From Micropterix aruncella (taxonomy: Eukaryota; Arthropoda; Insecta; Lepidoptera; Micropterigidae): 64,000 bases of DNA. The notes below the pieces were generated by a model. That model saw only the letters and a program-made list of their open reading frames with translations. It did not search any database and was not told the origin of the DNA. The DNA is taken from assembly GCA_944548615.1 (NCBI GenBank), contig OX155972.1, positions 3,151,625-3,215,624 on the forward strand, read 5' to 3'. Below, one piece after another: positions 52,756 through 63,452 of the stretch; positions within the stretch are counted from its first letter, which is position 1, and the number at the start of each line of letters is the position of its first letter. The position numbers were made by a program, and so were the translations under genes.

Positions 52756-53872
52756 AGAGCTGTCAACTACAATGGGCGAACCCGTCACCTAGGAGGTTTT
52801 AACGATATTAAATCGTTCTGTCTCCCGTGATGTGAGCCCAGAATACTTGGGACGAAAAACAATCCACTGTCTAGCTATGCCAACATGCCCGTCAGAGACC
52901 AACGCCTTATGGCGAGGCACCTGGAAAGTTGACTCGCCTACCAGTTTGGAAGGATATCTCCGTCTGGAATCAACCTTCAATATGCCTCCTGCCTCCTGAC
53001 AGGTTACAACATCGAGGTCGATTAAGGTGTCTACCGAATCTACGGATCACGGCATTCGTTGCCCGGCTCTTCACCCGGTATCGGGTAGCCGATTGATCGT
53101 TTCAAGAGCCGTTGCCGTAAGGTGAACATCCATTCATAATCATAATCATAATCATGTTTTTTATTCAAAATAGTACGAAATCGTAACTTTTTGACGTCAA
53201 TAATGCATACAAACATACATAAATGATATAAAAATTAAATTATTGTGACATTATAACAAATTATTGTGACATATAACGTGATATTAATCATCGAGGTAAC
53301 CATTTTATTTCCAAGGGTATTTGTCGTCTAGATAAACATTTATTTTATAGTAGCCCTTTGAGTACAGCTTTTCTTAATAAATGACTTAAATCGTATCACA
53401 GATAAATTTTGCATGTTTATTGTAGAAGCGAATACATTGCCCTTTGAATGATTTTGTGGTTTTGGAGAGTCGACTTTTATGGTCAGCAAGTTTATTTTTA
53501 TTTCTAGTATTGACACCATCAGAGTTTTTTAAAAACAGTTTTTTATTTTTATGCACATACATTAAGTTTTCATAGATGTAATGAGATGCAAGTGTCAAAA
53601 TATTGATTTCTTTAAATTTTCCGCGTAACGACTGTCTAGCACCCAATTTATAAATAGCGCGGATGGCTCATTCCTGCTCTATAGGAGACAGTACTGTTTC
53701 CATACTACCCCGGCTGTCGGTCAGAATGCACAATCAATTGCCTGACGCTGCACGGTGCGCAAACCGTCCAGGAGAGCCCGAAGGTTGACTCCTAGGTGAA
53801 ACTGGCCCGCAGGCCAGTCTTACCCTGGCTCGCACTTCTGCGTAGATGCCGCCAGATGCTAAATGTTAGTCG
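52756..53872 (+). repeat. CGR copy split by a non-LTR fragment
   Basis: The 5' part (52756-53127) starts AGCTGTCAACTACAATGGGC. The 3' part (53656-53872) runs from the ctctataggagacagtactg block to the end. The gap holds a minus-strand non-LTR fragment. The first hairpin is ATGGG / CCCGT with a T-G pair. Confidence 0.7.
53128..53655 (-). pseudogene. Jockey-type non-LTR 3' fragment
   Basis: The minus strand reads GARQSLRGKFKEINILTLAS, HYIYENLMYVHKNKKLFLKN and KSFKGQCIRFYN, close to the C-terminal region of the element at 13786-14451. It ends in an (ATGATT)n tail at about 53133-53155. It is a short 5'-truncated insertion into the CGR copy. Confidence 0.75.
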
Positions 53873-53962
53873 CGTCAACTCGGAAGGGAGCCTTAAGTAA
53901 AAGCTTGTAAAAAAACATTTATTATCAATGCTATTAAAGATGGCGCCAATTAAATATCAGCG
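53873..53962. repeat. M1 MITE, left side of the RTE insertion
   Basis: Bases acatttattatcaatgcta and ttaaagatggcgccaattaa correspond to the M1 copies at 49610 and 50450. M1 resumes at 55837. Confidence 0.6.
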
Positions 53963-55819
53963 ATGTTCAATATATTAAATAAGTTCGCAGCCGATGACTT
54001 CAATAGCAATGCACACCGGGAGCTAAACAGAAAAATTCACAAGACTCTCAAGCGTGAAATTCGTAAAAAGAATACACTAAAAATCCAGGAGCTCATAGAG
54101 AAAAATCGGGGTCTAAAAGTGTTCCAGCGAAATAACAGAGGAAACGACTTAAACACCCTGAGAGTTAACAGCGGCAACCCGACAAGTAGCATCTGTGAGA
54201 TCAAGAAAATCACAGAGAAATTCTACAGTGATCTATACTCAACCACCACACAACAGCCCACTGCCCTTGATTTAAGCGACAGGCGTGCGCCTATCAAGCG
54301 ACACTACACGGAAGATATTCCTGAAATTAGTACGTATGAAGTGAAGCAAGCACTGAAGCGCACCAAGAAGTTCAAGGCTCCGGGTGAGGACGGCATTACT
54401 GTGGAATTACTAAAAGCTGGAGGCAGAGCTATCGTAAAGGAGCTAAGTCTGCTGTTCAACGAGGTCTTGTTCACTGGTGAAGTACCCAAGGATTGGACTA
54501 ACAGCATCGTTGTGCTCTTCCATAAGAAAGGCGATAAGACCCTTCTGAAAAATTATCGTCCTATTTCACTTTTAAGTCAGGTGTACAAAGTATTCTCCAA
54601 AATCCTGACTACACGCTTGACACAAAGACTGGATGAATATCAACCCAGGGAACAGGCAGGATTTCGGAAGGGTTTTGGAACGATCGACCACATCTTCACA
54701 CTTCGGCAGGTTATCCAAAAGTCCGAAGAATACAATAGGCCCCTTTATCTAGCCTTCGTCGATTATGAAAAAGCATTCGACTCCATAGAACACTGGGCAG
54801 TCACCGAATCGCTACATCGATGTCATATAGACTACCGGTATATACAGATCCTGAAGAGCTTGTACAAAGCGGCAACAATGACCGTACAGCTGAAAGAACT
54901 AACAGACCCTATACCAATCCAAAGAGGAGTCCGACAAGGTGACGTTATATCCCCTAAGCTGTTCACCAACGCTATGGAGGATATATTCAAGACATTGGAC
55001 TGGAGTGGCAAAGGAATCAACGTTGACGGCGTGTATCTCAATCATCTGCGCTACGCGGATGATATAGTTATAATCGCTGAATGTGCCGAAGACCTACAAC
55101 TCATGCTGGAGCAACTATATCACGCGTCCCTGCGAACGGGTCTTAAGATGAACATGGACAAGACAAAGGTTATGGCGAAAGCCGATCTCACACCGAATCC
55201 CATTTCATTGAATGGACAACCGCTGGAGCAGGTGCAGGAGTACACATACCTAGGACAGGTGATAAAGCTCGGCCGGGATTCGATGATGGCAGAGATAAAG
55301 CGAAGAAAACAATTGGGATGGGCAGCCTTCGGGAAGCTGAGCTTCGTGCTGAAGTCCAGAATTCCCCAATCGCTCAAGACAAAGGTGTATAATCAGTGTG
55401 TGTTACCGGCTATGACGTATGCTTGTGAGACATGGACACTGACTGCTGGGATGATCTACAAGCTTAAGGTGGTGCAGCGTAACATGGAGCGAGTCATGCT
55501 TGGCATATCGTTGCGCGATCGAGTCCGAAACGAGCTCATCAGACAGCGCACGAAGGTGGTCGACGTGGGTCAAAGAGTGGCCATGCTGAAGTGGGCTTGG
55601 GCCGGCCATGTGGCCCGACAACACGACGAACGGTGGAGCAAGCGCGTTTTGGAGTGGAGACCCCGGCTAGGCAGAAGAAGTGTGGGCAGACCACCGGCCC
55701 GATGGTCAGATGACATCAAGGAGATAGCTGGACCAGTCTGGATGAGGGAAACGGACAACCGATCCGGGTGGAGAGTGATTGGAGAGGCGTATGCCCAACG
55801 GTGGGCGAATACGCGCTGA
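53963..55819 (+). CDS. RTE reverse transcriptase ORF (truncated)
   Basis: The frame of 618 residues copies element RNA in the family. Visible blocks: KAPGEDGITVELLKAGG (RT block 1), KNYRPISLLSQVYKVFSKI, EQAGFRKGFGTIDHI, LAFVDYEKAFDSIEH (first catalytic D), RGVRQGDVISPKLF and LRYADDIVIIAE with catalytic YADD at residues 364-367. After the thumb come YLGQVIKLG and a long C-terminal region (MTYACETWTLTAG, WAGHVARQ, RRSVGRPPARWSDDI) characteristic of the RTE clade. There are no stops. The ATG at the insertion boundary is coincidental and expression is unlikely, because the promoter and the endonuclease are missing. Confidence 0.9.
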   Translation: MFNILNKFAADDFNSNAHRELNRKIHKTLKREIRKKNTLKIQELIEKNRGLKVFQRNNRGNDLNTLRVNSGNPTSSICEIKKITEKFYSDLYSTTTQQPTALDLSDRRAPIKRHYTEDIPEISTYEVKQALKRTKKFKAPGEDGITVELLKAGGRAIVKELSLLFNEVLFTGEVPKDWTNSIVVLFHKKGDKTLLKNYRPISLLSQVYKVFSKILTTRLTQRLDEYQPREQAGFRKGFGTIDHIFTLRQVIQKSEEYNRPLYLAFVDYEKAFDSIEHWAVTESLHRCHIDYRYIQILKSLYKAATMTVQLKELTDPIPIQRGVRQGDVISPKLFTNAMEDIFKTLDWSGKGINVDGVYLNHLRYADDIVIIAECAEDLQLMLEQLYHASLRTGLKMNMDKTKVMAKADLTPNPISLNGQPLEQVQEYTYLGQVIKLGRDSMMAEIKRRKQLGWAAFGKLSFVLKSRIPQSLKTKVYNQCVLPAMTYACETWTLTAGMIYKLKVVQRNMERVMLGISLRDRVRNELIRQRTKVVDVGQRVAMLKWAWAGHVARQHDERWSKRVLEWRPRLGRRSVGRPPARWSDDIKEIAGPVWMRETDNRSGWRVIGEAYAQRWANTR

Positions 55820-55836
55820 TGATGAAGAAGAAAAAG
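53963..55836 (+). mobile_element. RTE-type non-LTR insertion, 5'-truncated, 11-bp TSD
   Basis: Perfect duplications AAATATCAGCG flank it (53952-53962 and 55837-55847). The 1874-bp insertion starts within the coding region and ends in a short TGATGATGAAGAAGAAAAAG tail, typical of RTE elements. The AP endonuclease domain is absent, so it was dead on arrival, yet the remaining frame is undamaged, which argues for a recent event. It lies in an M1 MITE. Confidence 0.9.
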
Positions 55837-57535
55837 AAATATCAGCGCCAACTGCATTTTGCCGGCGCAGAAGGGTTGCCAAAAAGTACTATGGAGTTGA
55901 GCGATCTAACACATTAACTAATCAATGCTGATATCTACATACATCCATACACAAAAACGCATAAGATGTGCCTACGATCCGTACATCCTCATGCAGAACT
56001 TAACCCCTTTGTTTTTATTGCAGGCCTGATTGAAAAGGTACGCTTCCATAGGCAGAAAGACTGCCTCCCTCGGTCAAAACTGCTGAAATGGCGATGTTTC
56101 GCCTCCGTTTGAGATGAACGAACGAAATTTATTACGCCATCATGTCTCGCATAGGCAAATTACTTTCTTATTTCTTCGGGGGGAAGATTTAACTATACTG
56201 GGGGGTGGCTTTTTGTCCGCACTAACTAGAATAGCGATTTCATTTTCGTTTATACAGGAAACTGACAGTTTACCTACAACATCAAATTCATGCACCAGGC
56301 TTCAAGTATGCATAAAGCACTGGCTCAAAAACATATGTTATTACAGCGAAATGACTTTTTAACAGAAAATGACCAATAAATATTATAACATATTCTTATT
56401 CTACTTCTCAGACATTAAAAAACTTTAATACTAGCTGACCCGTGCCCACTTCGTTGGGCGGTAAAAGTGTGTTACCGGCTATGACGTATGCTTGTGAGAC
56501 ATGGACACTGACTGCTGGGATGATCTACAAGCTTAAGGTGGTGCAGCGTAACATGGAGCGAGTCATGCTTGGCATATCGTTGCGCGATCGAGTCCGAAAC
56601 GAGCTCATCAGACAGCGCACGAAGGTGGTCGACGTGGGTCAAAGAGTGGCCATGCTGAAGTGGGCTTGGGCCGGCCATGTGGCCCGACAACACGACGAAC
56701 GGTGGAGCAAGCGCGTTTTGGAGTGGAGACCCCGGCTAGGCAGAAGAAGTGTGGGCAGACCACCGGCCCGATGGTCAGATGACATCAAGGAGATAGCTGG
56801 ACCAGTCTGGATGAGGGAAACGGACAACCGATCCGGGTGGAGAGTGATTGGAGAGGCGTATGCCCAACGGTGGGCGAATACGCGCTGATGATGAAGAAGA
56901 AAAAGAAATATCAGCGCCAACTGCATTTTGCCGGCGCAGAAGGGTTGCCAAAAAGTACTATGGAGTTGAGCGATCTAACACATTAACTAATCAATGCTGA
57001 TATCTACATACATCCATACACAAAAACGCATAAGATGTGCCTACGATCCGTACATCCTCATGCAGAACTTAACCCCTTTGTTTTTATTGCAGGCCTGATT
57101 GAAAAGGTACGCTTCCATAGGCAGAAAGACTGCCTCCCTCGGTCAAAACTGCTGAAATGGCGATGTTTCGCCTCCGTTTGAGATGAACGAACGAAATTTA
57201 TTACGCCATCATGTCTCGCATAGGCAAATTACTTTCTTATTTCTTCGGGGGGAAGATTTAACTATACTGGGGGGTGGCTTTTTGTCCGCACTAACTAGAA
57301 TAGCGATTTCATTTTCGTTTATACAGGAAACTGACAGTTTACCTACAACATCAAATTCATGCACCAGGCTTCAAGTATGCATAAAGCACTGGCTCAAAAA
57401 CATATGTTATTACAGCGAAATGACTTTTTAACAGAAAATGACCAATAAATATTATAACATATTCTTATTCTACTTCTCAGACATTAAAAAACTTTAATAC
57501 TAGCTGACCCGTGCCCACTTCGTTGGGCGGTAAAA
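55398..57535 (+). repeat. Perfect tandem duplication, 1069-bp unit
   Basis: Bases 55398-56466 recur as 56467-57535 with no difference seen by eye. The unit begins inside the RTE ORF (GTGTGTTACCGGC) and ends 36 bp into the Helitron at 57500. The second unit therefore gives a 3' RTE fragment (ORF 56442-56888) and the first a Helitron stub (56431-56466). Confidence 0.9.
56024..56112 (+). other. Possible terminal exon, duplicated at 57093-57181
   Basis: A T-rich tract and TTGCAG precede an open frame LIEKVRFHRQKDCLPRSKLL then KWRCFASV and stop. The acceptor is good and the composition rises in GC. No upstream exon is identified and I do not recognise the protein. It may be chance or a retroposed fragment. 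Confidence 0.2.
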
Positions 57536-57995
57536 CTTTTTACTTGTGATGAAATTATGAGTGTGGTTCGGTTAGTACTGAGTGCTATGATTTATTTCCT
57601 TACTGCCAAAAGAAAGGTTATATTTTTACTGCATATTATGTATGTATTTGCATGCCGATTTGACTATATTACCGTTATTTGTGAGTGTCTTCTTGTGAGT
57701 GTCTTATTTGTGAGTGTCTTATCTCTTTAACCATTTATGCAGTAAAAGGGAAATTATATGCAGTAAAAGGGAAAAGTCTTTTGTTTTAAACACTTGAGAC
57801 GATAAATTTACTTATTTTGATAAGAATTCATAATTGTTGATAATATGAACAATAAACATGACCTAAATATAGCCTATGACACTCATAAATAACGTGGTTT
57901 CTATTGGTAAAAGAATTTTCAAAATCGGTTCAGTAGATCCAGAGATTACTTCCTACAACCTCACAAACTTTACCTCTTTATAATATTAGTATAGA
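57500..57995 (-). mobile_element. Non-autonomous Helitron with internal deletion
   Basis: It has the same termini and 3' hairpin as the 37173 copy but is only 496 bp. A ~250-bp central part seen in the other copies is missing (junction near 57867). Confidence 0.8.
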
Positions 57996-58750
57996 TTATA
58001 GCTTTATTGTCTGACGAAACGAAAATATTTTAATAATTCCACGTCGAATTTTAATTCAAATTCAAATTGACATTTTACATAAGATATAGTAACGAAAACT
58101 ATCTATAATAATATATAGGTTGTGTGACTATATTTAGTATTCTTAATAATATATTTATTATTCTTATTTATCTTTTTCGAATTTGTTTTTCTTTTACTTT
58201 GGATTTGCTTGTTTTATTGAGCGCACAATGATATTTAATCAATCGATAATTATTATTTTCTTATTTTGACATTTTTAGTTCCGAATAGCAGAATAACCAT
58301 TAAAACCAAATAATCGAAAATCGACGAAAAATTAAAATAAAAGAAAAAACATTTTTCCATACAAAATGTAAATCCGTGTTTTTCTCATGGTCAGTTGTAC
58401 GTGGCATGTTCACGTGTCAAATCATCCGCTTTATTTGTTCTTGCGCCTGATAAAAAAATAAAAAATGTCGTATCAAGGTGCTTCAATGAAGAGAATTAAA
58501 CCGAGTGCATCCCATGCTGCACAATATGTAAATAGTTTAATTCAATCATGTCTTGCTGACACGCAATTGATATACTTATTTTTTGTACTTTTATATTTCT
58601 TTTTGTGTTATTATCTTAAAAAAGTAGTGAACTTAATATTTATTTTGTATTCATTGTATTATTTTCATAATTTTATAAATTAAGTTCAACTAATCTGTAA
58701 CACGACATTCATTGACTGTTAGGCGGTACGAAGTTCGCTGGGTCAGCTAG
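57996..58750 (+). other. AT-rich, ends in a Helitron-like terminus
   Basis: Bases 58719-58750 (ggcggtacgaagttcgctgggtcagctag) match a Helitron 3' end with a hairpin and CTAG. I cannot find its 5' end. A short frame from an ATG at 58465 (MSYQGASMKRIKPSASHAAQ) precedes an AT-rich run and could be a captured exon or chance. Confidence 0.4.
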
Positions 58751-59391
58751 TAACACATAAAGTAGTCCATTGATTTTGTACGACCTACAGTCTTCAATAA
58801 AAACATATTTATTTCTTTTAAATACGACAAATATTGTATGAAACAAACGCAGATCACAGCATTGTGATACATGACTCTTTCTTAGGTCCGGGTCTTAAGC
58901 ATGCCCACAGGGTGGGCACAGGTGGGCACGCGCACACCTTAAGTTTCGTGGGCTCACCCCCAAATGGTTCCCACGATTCTTATCCGAATATAATATCATG
59001 TATAAAAGGCGAAAACTGGATAATACCACTGATAATAGCAACTATGCGGACCAGGAATCAACTAAATCAGGCTTCATCGAAACTATCGAAACCAAAATAG
59101 CTCCACAGTTGCGAGCCGTTGACTCTTCGAGTCTCTCCTTCATTATAATAGGTAGAAGGATCCTTCCACACCGCTAATGGACTCCAGATGACGAAGTGTT
59201 TTGACTGAGTACTATCAGGAGCGCAGGTCATTGCAGGAGGTTTCGATCGTCTCAGATGAGAGGAATTTCGAATTTGGAACAAATATTCGTAATCTACATA
59301 CTATGTGCCCTATTAGGGCACTTCGTTCGTCATTTACGGACAACCTCTTCGCCTCTCATGAACTCCTAATGGCATATTATAAGCTGGGAAG
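58751..59391. other. Unclassified, no gene seen
   Basis: A plus-strand ORF (58834-59100) and a minus-strand ORF (59067-59282) show no motif I can name. Confidence 0.3.
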
Positions 59392-59445
59392 GCGGTTTTG
59401 TGCTTTATTGACTACGATAAGGCTTTCGAAATACAAAACATGTGT
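59392..59445 (+). pseudogene. RTE reverse transcriptase fragment
   Basis: The plus strand reads AVLCFIDYDKAFEIQNM, matching the CFVDYEKAFDS block of RTE-type RT with its catalytic aspartate. Only this block is readable. Confidence 0.5.
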
Positions 59446-59482
59446 GGAATATAAGAAAATTCCTGACGGAGCCAATACAACA

Positions 59483-60442
59483 ACTAGGGTTGTCGACTAC
59501 AGGCGAACCCGTCACCTCAGGAAGTTTTAACGATTAGTCGTTCTATCTCCCTGGAGTGAGCGCAGAAAACTTGGACAAAACGGTCCACCGTCTAGCTCCG
59601 CCACAAACCCGTAAGAGGCCAACGCCTTAACCGCGAGATAGCCAGGAGTGTTACCCGGCGGGCTTACACTCACGCCCTTACTTCCAATTGTGACCAGATT
59701 ACTCCAGTATCTCGATTGGTTACGAGTTCGAGGTCGCTTGCGCGGTCCTCTCACTTACGAAGCGGTGAAACGGTGTATACCGAATCTATCGCGGACCACA
59801 GCGTCCTTTGCCCGGCTGTTCACCCAGGATCGGATAGCCGATGGTCGTTTCAAGAGCAGTCGCCGTAAGGTCCGCAACCACCCCCGCTCTATAGGAAACA
59901 GTTCTGCTTCCAGACTCCCCCGGCTGTTAGTCAGAGTGCGCGATCGATTGGCTTATGCCGCACAGAGCGCAGACCGCGCCCTCACTTCCAATTGTGACCA
60001 GATTTCTCCGGTCTCTCGATTGGTTCCGAGTTCGAGGTCGCTTGCGCGGTCCTCTCCCTTACGAAGCGGTGAAACGGAGTGCATCGAATCTATCGCGGAC
60101 CAAGGCGTCCTTTGCCCGACTCTGAACCGGGATCGGATGGCCAAAGGTCATTTCAAGAGCAGTCGCCGTAAGGTAGACAACCACCCCCGCTCTGTAGGAA
60201 ACAATACAGCTCCCAGACTCCCCCGACTGTTAGTCGGAGAGCACAATCGATTGGCTTGCGCCGCACGGTGTGCAGACCGTCCAGGGGCGCCAGAGGTTTG
60301 ATTCCCAGGGGAGACTGGTTGACCCAGTGTCCTACCCAGGATTCGCACCCCATGCGGGGAGGCCGTCGGATGGGTGTTGACCCGTGAGTGTGACCGACCC
60401 TGAACACATGGGTCATCGTGGCCACCTCATCAAGGGCCAGTT
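59483..60442 (+). mobile_element. CGR retroposon with 13-bp TSD and internal duplication
   Basis: AGCCAATACAACA flanks it (59470-59482 and 60443-60455). At 960 bp it is longer than other copies because about 300 bp (from gccctcacttccaattgtga to the cgatcgattggctt region) occur twice, at about 59678 and 59980. The first hairpin has lost bases (CAGGCGAACCCGT). The 217-codon frame at 59648-60301 spans both halves and is not conserved elsewhere. Confidence 0.85.
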
Positions 60443-60455
60443 AGCCAATACAACA

Positions 60456-61426
60456 GTATAACATCTCCATAGTACGCACCGATTTCGCACTCATACAAGA
60501 GCCCGTTGTCTATATGTATGTCTCGGTGCTAGCCAGTCAGGGCTGTCGCGCGACAGCTAAGTATACAAAAGTGGAATGTTTTCTGTACAGGCTGTAATGC
60601 AACCTATCAGAAATTACATTTATGTTACTAAATTACATTTACGAGTGATAGGTGTCTAGTAAGTAGGTGCATAAGGATGTAAGTGTGTAGGTAGGTAGGT
60701 AGATGCATTTTTGTTGAGTACCTACTTTAACTTAGGTACTAAAATGTAGGTATTTTGAACACATGCAACAAGTGATTAATGCTGTCACACAAAGTCAGCA
60801 CTCACTCGTATATTCTGTTACAGTACAATTTTGGGAACCGACTCTTGATCTATAAACCAAAAATACAAAGACGTACATTATAATTATTAAAAATATGCAT
60901 TTTTTAATAATTAAAATGTACGCAAAATGCATTAGGTACTTATTTCGAAAACGGGCTTGAGATGGCCTACTGATGTTATTATACTATGCCAATACTCGCT
61001 CTAATGGTGAAGATGATCTACGTCACGCATTGGTGGTAGGGTTCAAATGTTGCGTATTTACGGCACATGCCTGGACCGGAATGACCCGAGCGAGACGCGT
61101 ATTGTCGGAGATGTTATTTCTGGCGATTTTTTTCTGCCTTTCTTGTGTGAGGCCGAAAGCGCCGAAGCGCCAGCCATCCGCCCACTAAACAAACAGGGAA
61201 ACACAAGGAGAACGAAAAGCGAGAGGTGGCTGTCAAAACATGACTCCGGTTACCAACGGCTACGCCGAAACATTGACATGAATGCGAAAAAAAACAAATC
61301 GTTTACGAGGGAAAGTTTTTCATTTATTTTTTATAAAGATCCAAGTAACCGCGTTATCTCCAAGTAACCGCGTTATCTTGGTACCCTCACATTGAGATAA
61401 CAAACAAAAAAGCAAACCCTGTATTA
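60456..61426. other. Unclassified, no gene recognised
   Basis: A GTAG microsatellite lies at about 60690-60702. An open frame at 61047-61367 on plus (SETRIVGDVISGDFFLPFLC) has no recognised motif. The two-unit repeat ccgcgttatctccaagtaa lies at 61349-61379. Confidence 0.3.
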
Positions 61427-62174
61427 TCTATAATAATATTATAAAGAGGTAAAGTTTGTGACGTTGTACCTAGGAAGTAATCTCTGGATCTACTGAACCA
61501 TTTTGAAAATTCTATTACCAGTAGAAAGCCGCGTTATTTGTGAGTGTCATGGGCTATATATTAATCCGAAAAATGAAAAGACTTTTTCGTGGTAGTAGGA
61601 TTTGCCAAGTAAGTCGGAAAATAAGCGGTCGAACGAAAACGTTTCTAACTAACGCTGCCTTAACGATGAGAGATATATGATTAAGTTCTAGAGAAAAGTT
61701 GTAGAGCTTGATAATGCCTACATAAAAGTCAGCGACATCATATGTCTAACTTTTATATTTAAGTCACAAAAAGTAGTATATTATATTTAAAAAATAATTT
61801 AAATCGTTAGGTCATGTTTATTGGTCATATTATCAACAATTATGAATTCTTATCAAAATAAGTAAATTTATCGTCTCAAGTGTTTAAAACAAAAGACTTT
61901 TCCCTTTTACTGCATATAATTTCCCTTTTACTGCATGAATGGTTAAAGAGATAAGACATTCACAAATAAGACACAAGAAGACACTCACAAATAACGGTAT
62001 TATAGTCAAATTGGCATGCAAATACATACATACATACATATGCAGTAAAAATATAACCCTTCTTTTGGAAGTCAGGAAATAAATCATAGCACTCAGTACT
62101 AACCAAACCACACTCATAATTTCATCACAGGTAAAAAGTTTTACCGCCCAACGAAGTGAACACGGGTCAGCTAG
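61427..62174 (+). mobile_element. Non-autonomous Helitron
   Basis: It starts TCTATAATAATATTATAAAG and ends GGGTCAGCTAG, with A before and T after. It is about 748 bp and similar to 37173-37916 and 48413-49159. The hairpin has one change (GCCCAACGAAGTGAAC). It again lies just beside an M1 terminus (62187-62223). Confidence 0.85.
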
Positions 62175-62223
62175 TTGATTATATAGCAGATTAGATTGTT
62201 CAACGCCGTACTACGATTTAGCA

Positions 62224-62713
62224 TCTGGAGCTGTCTACAACGGGCGAACCCATCGCCCCGGCGATCTTGATCAGCGTAGAAGACTGGGGACGAAACAGTC
62301 TAAGGAACAGTAACCGCTGCGTAAGGTCCTCTCCACAGTGTCTACCGAATCTATCGCGGACCACGGCATCTTTTGTTCGGCTGTTCACCCGGTATAGGGT
62401 AGCCGATTGGTCGTTTCTAGAGCAATTGCCGTAAGATTAACAACCGCGCCCGTTCTATATGAAACAAAGACGTTTCCAGACTTCCTCGGCTATCTGTCGG
62501 AATGCACAATCGATTGGATAAGTCGCTCGGTGCGCAAACCGTCCAGGAGCGCCCGAAGTGCGATTCCCAGGGAAACTGGCCCACAGACATAGAGTCCTAC
62601 CCGGGCTCGCACTTCTGCTTGGAAGCTTCCGGATGGGTGTTGACCTGTGAGTGCGGCCGACCTTAACTACACAGGTCATATTGGCTGAACTGAACTGGAC
62701 TCATTAGCTCCCG
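62224..62713 (+). mobile_element. CGR retroposon, first of three stacked copies
   Basis: It is flanked by CTACGATTTAGCA (62211-62223 and 62714-62726), which is the M1 terminal sequence. The copy is about 490 bp with internal deletions and ends CATTAGCTCCCG. Its 5' region lacks the second hairpin. Confidence 0.8.
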
Positions 62714-62728
62714 CTACGATTTAGCAAC

Positions 62729-63437
62729 AACTAGAGTTGTCATCTACAACGGGCGAACCCGTCACATCAGGAAGTTTTAACGAAATGTATCGTTCTGTGA
62801 GGTGAGCGCAAAAGACTTAGGACAAAACAGTCGACCGTCAAGCTCCACCACCTGCCCGCCAGAGGCCAACGCCTTACGCACCTGCAAAGGTATCCAGCGG
62901 GTAGCCTCACCCCCTATTTACCAGTTTTGGCAGGATATCTCCGTCTGGAATTAACCTTCAGGATACCTCCGTCCTCCCGACTGGTTACAGGTCCGAAATT
63001 ACTTACGCGACTTCTACTATTGTAATTACAGCGGTAATTCAGTTAGAATGTATCGCGGACCTGGGCGTTCTTTACCCATAGTGCCATACGGGACCGAGTG
63101 GCCCAAGGTCATTTCAAGAGTGGCATGACAACAGGTCAACATCCACCTCCGTTGCTTAGGAAACAGTGTATTTCCATAGTCTCCAGACCCCTTCAGCAAT
63201 TAGTCAGAGTGCTCAACCGATTGGCTTCGCTGAACGGTGCGCAAACCATTCAGTGGCGTCGGGATGCAATTCCGCCGGGAGACACCGGTCCACCAGCTCT
63301 GAGGCCTGAGACACGGGAGTCTTACCCGGGGTAGCCTTCCACTCAAGGAGGCTTCTGATTAGGAGCTGAATCGTGAGTTGAGCCGATCCGAGAAGAAAAT
63401 GGATCTTGTGGCCCAAGATGCACGAAACCAGTCACCA
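62729..63437 (+). mobile_element. CGR-B retroposon, second stacked copy
   Basis: It is flanked by the 15-bp repeat CTACGATTTAGCAAC (62714-62728 and 63438-63452), the same target as the previous copy. At 709 bp it shares its 3' end (ggcccaagatgcacgaaacc) with 47191-47791. The second hairpin is AACGA / TCGTT with a 6-base loop. Confidence 0.8.
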
Positions 63438-63452
63438 CTACGATTTAGCAAC

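Noticed and set aside
59648..60301. 217-codon open frame inside a CGR copy
   Set aside because: It spans an internal duplication, has no protein motif, and the same frame is broken in the other CGR copies. GC-rich sequence with few TA-rich stops gives long chance frames.
62211..63452. Stacked CGR copies as a simple tandem duplication
   Set aside because: The neighbouring copies belong to different subfamilies with different 3' ends; only the 13-15 bp target is repeated.
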